Shown here piece after piece: positions 59,254 to 64,000 of a DNA stretch of 64,000 nucleotides. Source of the stretch: UBA8514 sp034933685 (lineage in GTDB: Bacteria; Bacillota; Clostridia; Lachnospirales; Anaerotignaceae); the NCBI GenBank assembly GCA_034933685.1, contig JAYFNB010000005.1, positions 62,001 to 126,000 of the forward strand, given 5' to 3'. A model generated the notes under the pieces. That model saw nothing but the letters and a program-made list of their open reading frames with translations. It was not told the DNA's origin and ran no database searches. Position numbers and translations under genes: made by a program. The stretch's first letter is position 1; each line of letters starts with the position of its first letter.

Positions 59254-60282
59254 CTATGCTATTTTTTTCTTTCGGTATAGTTTTACACAACCAAGTATAA
59301 TAATTGCCAAAAAAAAGGTTACATAATATGTTGTAAACCTATAAATAATCATAACCGCCCCTGCATAGGTTTCGCCAACCAGTGTTGTAAACATAAGCGT
59401 AAACAATATTTCAATACTTGCCACATTCCCTGGCGTGGGTATAACCCCAACAAGTGCCACAACCAGAGCAACAACCGCCACACACCTTGATGGCGAAAGT
59501 GCAATGGAAACGTCCATTCCCTTTATGGCAAAATACGGTATTAAATACCAACAACTTATTTTTACCATTTGTATTCCAATAACCATTACAGCCTGTTTTT
59601 TATTTTTCAATATTTTTTTAGTTTCAGTTTGCAATGTTGTAAGCTTTTTTTCCACCGAACAAAGCCTATTCGCAAAACGTGTTCTTCCTATGCTTTTATT
59701 CAGAACATACATAATAAGCCCATGCGCCCTGCTCCACATGCAAATTGCCAAAATTGCTGTAACGATAAGCACTGTAAGTACACAGCCTATGAATATATAT
59801 TTAAAATACTGCCCATAATTTGCCTTAAAAAAGCCAAGATTAAAAAGCATTCCAAAACTTACATACAATGCAACTGCAATTTTATGAAAGCTATAACTAA
59901 CGGTAGCGATGCCATAACCAACCTCAGGGTTTATATTTCTTTTATTCAAATAATAAATAAGCGCCGCTGCAGAACCCATGCCAAAGGTAACAGTTCTAAA
60001 AACCGATGCATAAAAACTTCCCTCTATTCCGTTTCCAATTGTAAAATCATTTTTATAGCTTTTTGCTATCTGCCAAATTGCAATTCCGTCCATTATGCAA
60101 TATCCTAAGGAACAAAATATTATTGCCGTAACAAAATATGGGCTTATATTTACAAGCTGCTCCAGCACACTGTCCATGCCATCACCAAGCATTTTTCTCA
60201 TTACAAACAGCATAAGCACGGCAAGAAAAATGTAACTAAGAACTTGCCATATTTTTTTACTGTCATGTACCATAACCTTCAC
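59254..60282 (-). CDS. Flippase-like membrane protein (LPG synthase TM / UPF0104 family)
   Basis: About 340 residues and eight to nine helices. The family pattern shows in FYASVFRTVTFGMGSAAALIYYLNKRNINPEVGYGIATVSYSFHK and the C-terminal VVALVVALVGVIPTPGNVASIEILFTLMFT. It matches the membrane half of lysylphosphatidylglycerol synthases (MprF) without the catalytic aminoacyl domain; such stand-alone forms are proposed lipid flippases. The start is ambiguous between the GTG at 60282 and the ATG at 60273; neither has ideal spacing. It follows the pyridoxamine kinase gene by 15 bases. Confidence 0.85.
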   Translation of the reverse strand: MKVMVHDSKKIWQVLSYIFLAVLMLFVMRKMLGDGMDSVLEQLVNISPYFVTAIIFCSLGYCIMDGIAIWQIAKSYKNDFTIGNGIEGSFYASVFRTVTFGMGSAAALIYYLNKRNINPEVGYGIATVSYSFHKIAVALYVSFGMLFNLGFFKANYGQYFKYIFIGCVLTVLIVTAILAICMWSRAHGLIMYVLNKSIGRTRFANRLCSVEKKLTTLQTETKKILKNKKQAVMVIGIQMVKISCWYLIPYFAIKGMDVSIALSPSRCVAVVALVVALVGVIPTPGNVASIEILFTLMFTTLVGETYAGAVMIIYRFTTYYVTFFLAIIILGCVKLYRKKKIA

Positions 60283-60297
60283 TGTCCTCTTAATACA

Positions 60298-61164
60298 TTA
60301 TTGGCACTTCTGAAAGTCTTCCATAAGCATATATAAATACTTTTCAAAATTAATGCCGTCATTTCGGTCGGTTTTATCTTTGTAGGTATCCTCAATAGCT
60401 TTATTAATAAATTTCACCGCAGTTTCCACTGCATCAACAAGCCCTTTTCCGTTAACCACGCTTCCACATATTATAGAGGCAAGGATGTCGCCTGTGCCAG
60501 AATAACTTCCGCCAATTACAGCCGTTTTAACATAGTGAACCTCTTTACCGTTTAATATAACATTAACAAGCAGGTTATTTTCACCTTCTCTGTGATGTAT
60601 GCCTGTAATAACAACCTGCTTAACTCTGCCTGTCATAAGCTTTTTCCCAACTTCAACTATTTTATCCAAAAACTTTTCACTATCTTTGTATGCTATTACT
60701 TCCTTATAGTCAGCGCCTGTTAAAATACAGCACTCTGTAAGATTTGGCGTAATTATATCTGCTTCCAGTGCCAGTTCTTTTATTTTCTCACATAAATCTT
60801 TCCCAAAATTTGGGTATACTTCGCCATCGTCGCCCATTACTGGGTCAACTAAAAGAAGGGTATTCTCTTTTCTGAATACCCGTAAAAAATTCAATATTTT
60901 ATCCACTTGTTTTTCGTTTGGCAAAAAGCCAGTATACACACAATCAAAATTTATGCCAATGCGCTGCCACTGATAGGTGAAATTGTCTATTTTTTCTGTA
61001 AAATCATCTATATAAAAATCAGGATATCCTGTTTGATTGCTTAATACCGCCGTTGGCAACGGGTAAACCTGTACCTTCAGTGCTGAAAGTATAGGTATTG
61101 CCACAGTAAGTGAGCATCTGCCTGCTCCTGATAAATCATTTATTGCTGCAACCTTTTTAAGCAT
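60298..61164 (-). CDS. Pyridoxamine/pyridoxal kinase (PdxY/PdxK-like)
   Basis: A 288-residue ribokinase-fold enzyme that phosphorylates B6 vitamers to their 5'-phosphates. Landmarks are AAINDLSGAGRCSLTVAIPILSALKVQVYPLPTAVLSNQTGY, the Mg/ATP segment LLVDPVMGDDGEVYP, TPNLTECCILTG, and the anion hole with catalytic Asp in GGSYSGTGDILASII. The start ATG follows AGAGGTGAG. It sits 13 bases past the HD hydrolase gene, within a run headed by a two-component pair. Confidence 0.92.
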   Translation of the reverse strand: MLKKVAAINDLSGAGRCSLTVAIPILSALKVQVYPLPTAVLSNQTGYPDFYIDDFTEKIDNFTYQWQRIGINFDCVYTGFLPNEKQVDKILNFLRVFRKENTLLLVDPVMGDDGEVYPNFGKDLCEKIKELALEADIITPNLTECCILTGADYKEVIAYKDSEKFLDKIVEVGKKLMTGRVKQVVITGIHHREGENNLLVNVILNGKEVHYVKTAVIGGSYSGTGDILASIICGSVVNGKGLVDAVETAVKFINKAIEDTYKDKTDRNDGINFEKYLYMLMEDFQKCQ

Positions 61165-61177
61165 GTCTTCTCACCTC

Positions 61178-61837
61178 TTAAAGCACCTGCTGTTCGTTAA
61201 TAATTAGCCTAAACTGAAGGCCAAGCTTTTCCGCCGCCTTTCTGCACAGAATCATTCGGTTAAGGAAAATTTCGAAGTAATCCATCACAGAACAATAGCG
61301 AGTATCTATTGTCATTTTAAGCCTTATAGCCTTTTTGTCATCCACTATTTTCACATCTGCTTTATTAACGGAATAGTTTACCCTATCGTGTATGTCAAAA
61401 GATGTAATATCTGCATTTCTCACTCTGCTTCGCCTAACATCTGTTTTGTCACTTAAAATAAGTGCAGCCGCAACGTGGTTTACCGCCACTGCCGTTCCTT
61501 CATCGTGATTGCCTATTGCTGTTGTTATTGTGGCTATTTCGTCGGCATCTGCACCCAAGTTGTCCAATATTCTAAAAGCCATTACTGCTCCGCTTTGGGC
61601 ATGGTCAATTCGGTTTACAAGGTTACCAATGTCATGTAAATATGCGGCTATCATGGCAAGCTCCACATCTCTCCTTGGGTAACCCAATTCTTCCAAAATA
61701 TATTTCGCTGTTTCTGCAACTCTGGTTACATGGGCAAAGCTGTGTTCAGTATATCCCAATGCCACCAAAGATTCATCCGCTTTACGTATATAAGTGTTAA
61801 TTGCTTCATTGCTTCTTATTTCTTCATATGTCAACAT
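61178..61837 (-). CDS. HD-domain phosphohydrolase
   Basis: A 219-residue metal-dependent phosphohydrolase. The HD ligands are visible: His in EHSFAHVTRVAETAKYILEELGY, the HD pair in MIAAYLHDIGNLVNRIDHAQSG, and the distal NHDEGTAVAVNH. The C-terminal KADVKIVDDKKAIRLKMTIDTRYCSVMDYFEIF is typical of an uncharacterised clostridial subgroup. Substrate unknown; nucleotide or signalling phosphates are possible. Its ATG overlaps the sensor kinase stop (TAATG). Confidence 0.88.
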   Translation of the reverse strand: MLTYEEIRSNEAINTYIRKADESLVALGYTEHSFAHVTRVAETAKYILEELGYPRRDVELAMIAAYLHDIGNLVNRIDHAQSGAVMAFRILDNLGADADEIATITTAIGNHDEGTAVAVNHVAAALILSDKTDVRRSRVRNADITSFDIHDRVNYSVNKADVKIVDDKKAIRLKMTIDTRYCSVMDYFEIFLNRMILCRKAAEKLGLQFRLIINEQQVL

Positions 61838-63171
61838 TAGTTCAAATCTCCTGTATTTTCAAATACAATTCTCATTTGCGTGCCTTTGTCTTTCTGGCTG
61901 TCTACATATATTTTTCCACTGTGCTGCAACGCAATGTGCTTAACTATGGCAAGACCAAGGCCAGTTCCACCCGTTTCCTTACTTCGGCTTCTATCCACAC
62001 GGTAAAAACGCTCAAATATTCTTTCTTGATGTTCCTTAGATATACCAATTCCGTTATCCATTACCGTTAGAATTACCTTTGTATCACGGGTATTTACCTC
62101 TGCCCTAACTCGACCACCCTCTTTATTATACCTAATAGCGTTGTCACAAAGATTGTATACAAGTTCCTCCAGCATCATTTTGTTGCCCATAATGACCCCG
62201 CCGTTACCGCCAACCGAAATATTCACCTTGCAATTTTCCGCCTTAAGATGAAGCATGTCTGCGGTGTTTACAGCTATTTTATAAAGGTCAACCTTTTCAA
62301 AGCTTTCACACGCATTAGGCTCGTCAAGCTCGCTAAGCTTAAGGATATCACCAATAAGGCCAATAAGCCTTCCTGCTTCGGTATGAATTTTTCCTGCAAA
62401 AATCTTTATATCTCCGTCTTGCACCATACCATTTTCTATCATTTCTGCATAGCCGGTTATACTTGTAAGTGGTGTTTTAAGCTCGTGAGAAACATTTGCA
62501 GTAAACTCCTGACGCATTTTTGCACTTTCTGCTTTTTTTACTTGATGCTCTTTCACCGCCAGTGCAAAAGGCTCAAGCTCCTTATATGGCACGTCTTTAT
62601 CAATGTCTTCAATGTTTTGGGCCATTGCCTCAATGGGCCCAACTAAGCTTTTTGTAAGCACTTGGCTAAGTATTACGCTCATCACCATTATCATAAGCCC
62701 AATGGCAACAACAGCTGGCATTGCATCGTTATAATCTGAATACATACCTGCAACTTCCATAGCAATTCTAAGCACATTGCCGTCTTCCATAAGGGTTGCA
62801 TAATAGTATGTATTATAACCTAGGGTGTTGCTTTTTCGCATGGTTTCACCAACACCTGTTGCTCTTGCCTGCATAATTTCCTCACGGTTGCTATGATTTG
62901 CCATTTTGCTTAAATCCGTATCGCTTTCAAAAAGCACACTTCCGTCAGGTGCAACAAGGGTAATACGTATACCGTTGCCGCAATATGCCTCTAAATCACT
63001 ATAATCATGCAAATTGTTGTATCCTGCTCCAAGGGTCTTTGCTGTAAGACGAATATCTTCTTTCACCTGTTTGTCAAAGGTTCTGTGAAAAACTGTTAAC
63101 GTAAGCGCCGCCGTAAGTATCATAGACAATATGCCTATCATAAACAACCTTTCATTAATTTTTTCCTCCAC
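61837..63171 (-). CDS. Sensor histidine kinase (PhoR-like)
   Basis: A 444-residue kinase. Helix 1 is about residues 9-27; an extracytoplasmic domain of about 125 residues (CACHE/PAS-like, with ITLVAPDGSVLFESDTDLSKMANHSNREEI) follows, then helix 2 (AVVAIGLMIMVMSVIL). The H-box is TANVSHELKTPLTSITGYAEM, with N-box LVYNLCDNAIRYNKEGG and G-boxes ending FYRVDRSRSKETGGTGLGLAI. The start is a GTG with AGAGG seven bases upstream. It pairs with the regulator 14 bases upstream. Confidence 0.93.
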   Translation of the reverse strand: MEEKINERLFMIGILSMILTAALTLTVFHRTFDKQVKEDIRLTAKTLGAGYNNLHDYSDLEAYCGNGIRITLVAPDGSVLFESDTDLSKMANHSNREEIMQARATGVGETMRKSNTLGYNTYYYATLMEDGNVLRIAMEVAGMYSDYNDAMPAVVAIGLMIMVMSVILSQVLTKSLVGPIEAMAQNIEDIDKDVPYKELEPFALAVKEHQVKKAESAKMRQEFTANVSHELKTPLTSITGYAEMIENGMVQDGDIKIFAGKIHTEAGRLIGLIGDILKLSELDEPNACESFEKVDLYKIAVNTADMLHLKAENCKVNISVGGNGGVIMGNKMMLEELVYNLCDNAIRYNKEGGRVRAEVNTRDTKVILTVMDNGIGISKEHQERIFERFYRVDRSRSKETGGTGLGLAIVKHIALQHSGKIYVDSQKDKGTQMRIVFENTGDLN

Positions 63172-63185
63172 AAAACCGCCTCTTT

Positions 63186-63863
63186 CTATTCGTCCCTTAA
63201 CCCGTCAATTTTATAACCAACGTTTCTGACTGTTTTAATGTAAGCGCCGCATAACCCCAGTTTTTGCCTTAGGGTTTTTATATGCATATCCACCGTTCGG
63301 CTTTCGCCCTCATAATCTGTTCCCCACACAGTGTCCATGATTTTATCTCTTGAAAGCACAATACCTTGGTTGCTCATTAAATATTTCAAAAGCTCATATT
63401 CCTTATATGTCAGTTCACAAACTTTCCCCTCAGCCGTCACCTGTCTCTTTCTGTCGTTAAGAACAATTCCCTCAAATGTAAAAATTTCTTCGCCGCCAAT
63501 ATTATAGCGTCTAAGCACTGCTTTAACACGAGATATAAACTCCATTATTCCAAATGGCTTTGTAATATAGTCGTCAGCACCTCCGTCAAGGCCTTTAACT
63601 GCATCAATTTCAGATGTTTTTGCAGTAACCATAACAACAGGTATACTTTTTGTTTTGTCACTTTGCCTAAGCCTTTTAAGAATTTCCAGTCCATCTTCTC
63701 CTGGTAACATAATATCCAAAACAACAAGGCTTGGCAACGCTTTTCGGCATTCTTCAAAAAACCCTTCACTGCCTGAAAAACCAATCACATTAAAACCACT
63801 GTTTTTTAGCGCATAGCTTTCCATCTCTCTTATGTTAATATCATCTTCAACAATATAAATCAT
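63186..63863 (-). CDS. OmpR-family response regulator (PhoB-like)
   Basis: A 225-residue regulator: receiver with IVEDDINI, phospho-acceptor in LVVLDIMLPGEDG, MVTAKTSEI and TKPFGIMEFISRVKAVL; winged helix with LTYKEYELLKYLMSNQGIVLSRDKIMDTVWG, SRTVDMHIKTLRQKLG and VRNVGYKI. AGGAGG precedes the ATG. The partial gene at the window edge ends 11 bases upstream. Confidence 0.94.
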   Translation of the reverse strand: MIYIVEDDINIREMESYALKNSGFNVIGFSGSEGFFEECRKALPSLVVLDIMLPGEDGLEILKRLRQSDKTKSIPVVMVTAKTSEIDAVKGLDGGADDYITKPFGIMEFISRVKAVLRRYNIGGEEIFTFEGIVLNDRKRQVTAEGKVCELTYKEYELLKYLMSNQGIVLSRDKIMDTVWGTDYEGESRTVDMHIKTLRQKLGLCGAYIKTVRNVGYKIDGLRDE

Positions 63864-63873
63864 TTCTGCCCTC

Positions 63874-64000
63874 CTATCTTAGAGCATATTTGGTTTTAAA
63901 TGCCTCATACTGACCTTCAAAATACTTATTATGAGATTCTTTAAGTTCATTAATATATTCATGTGTAGACATACTGTTTTTTGCAATTTCTATAACACAT
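63874..64000 (-). CDS. 3' end of an unidentified gene, cut by the window edge
   Basis: Only the last 42 codons are visible, ending NKYFEGQYEAFKTKYALR then TAG. The fragment is charged and probably helical. No family can be named. Its stop lies 11 bases before the response regulator start, in the same direction, so it may belong to that operon. Confidence 0.6.
   Translation of the reverse strand, partial: CVIEIAKNSMSTHEYINELKESHNKYFEGQYEAFKTKYALR

Noticed and set aside
1..64000. CRISPR array or other regularly spaced direct repeats
   Set aside because: No repeat-spacer periodicity was seen in any intergenic region; the gaps are all short and are explained by promoters, terminators and the tRNA.

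Overview
The window looks like ordinary chromosome from an AT-rich, low-GC Gram-positive, endospore-forming anaerobe of the class Clostridia, probably Lachnospirales-like. Evidence for this: strong AGGAGG-type ribosome sites, sporulation and spore genes (spoVT, ricT, a CotS-like kinase, a GerM-domain protein), a plant-type acyl-ACP thioesterase, a very large 2-hydroxyacyl-CoA dehydratase activase fusion, ECF-type Co/Ni transport and KtrAB potassium uptake. The genus cannot be fixed from the sequence alone. I see no CRISPR array, insertion sequence, integrase, rRNA or toxin island; there is one tRNA (Lys, CUU).

Layout. 1-7.8 kb: secA (cut by the window edge), a Tyr/Gly-rich lipoprotein, malQ with a translationally coupled YhhN-like membrane protein, an acyl-ACP thioesterase, cardiolipin synthase and a small anchored protein. 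7.9-12.4 kb: the 1436-residue dehydratase activase under a good sigma-A promoter. 12.4-19.5 kb: the conserved tmk-darA-holB-ricT-trmN6-rsmI block, followed by an Orn/Lys/Arg decarboxylase and a small membrane protein, and preceded by lepB. A three-hairpin repeat lies between tmk and darA. 19.7-27.8 kb: a PEGA-domain membrane protein with pgcA, a CotS-like kinase, cca, tRNA-Lys, galE and a 3-hydroxyacyl-CoA dehydrogenase. 27.9-30.6 kb: the most accessory-like stretch, with an ion transporter, an AT-rich orphan membrane protein and a small divergent regulator cassette beside the 3' end of guaA. 30.6-37.9 kb: guaB-guaA, spoVT, and relQ followed closely by a two-component pair. 38-45.7 kb: a six-gene run comEA-RR-HK-gerM-comEC-holA. 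45.8-54.8 kb: dacF, trxA/trxB, a GntR regulator, coaBC, an XRE plus membrane-protein pair, cbiMQO, and a small NrdD-tail-like protein. 54.9-64 kb: a Crp/Fnr regulator, ktrBA, a LarA-like enzyme, and a run RR-HK-HD hydrolase-pyridoxamine kinase-flippase-like protein.

The most informative unexplained signals are in control regions. Four one-component regulators sit next to candidate operators that I could read directly: XRE at 30.3 kb (TGACA-N9-TGTCA, twice), XRE at 51.6 kb (TGTAAAG-N4-CTTTACA, twice), GntR at 49.6 kb, and Crp/Fnr at 54.9 kb (TGTTG-N6-CAACA). The cbiM gene is preceded by a near-consensus promoter and then, about 20 nt before its start codon, by a strong intrinsic-terminator hairpin. 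That arrangement implies transcription attenuation by an unidentified signal. No convincing wholly new multi-gene system is visible; the candidates are the cbiM leader, the regulator cassette at the guaA end, and the signalling genes embedded in the competence operon.
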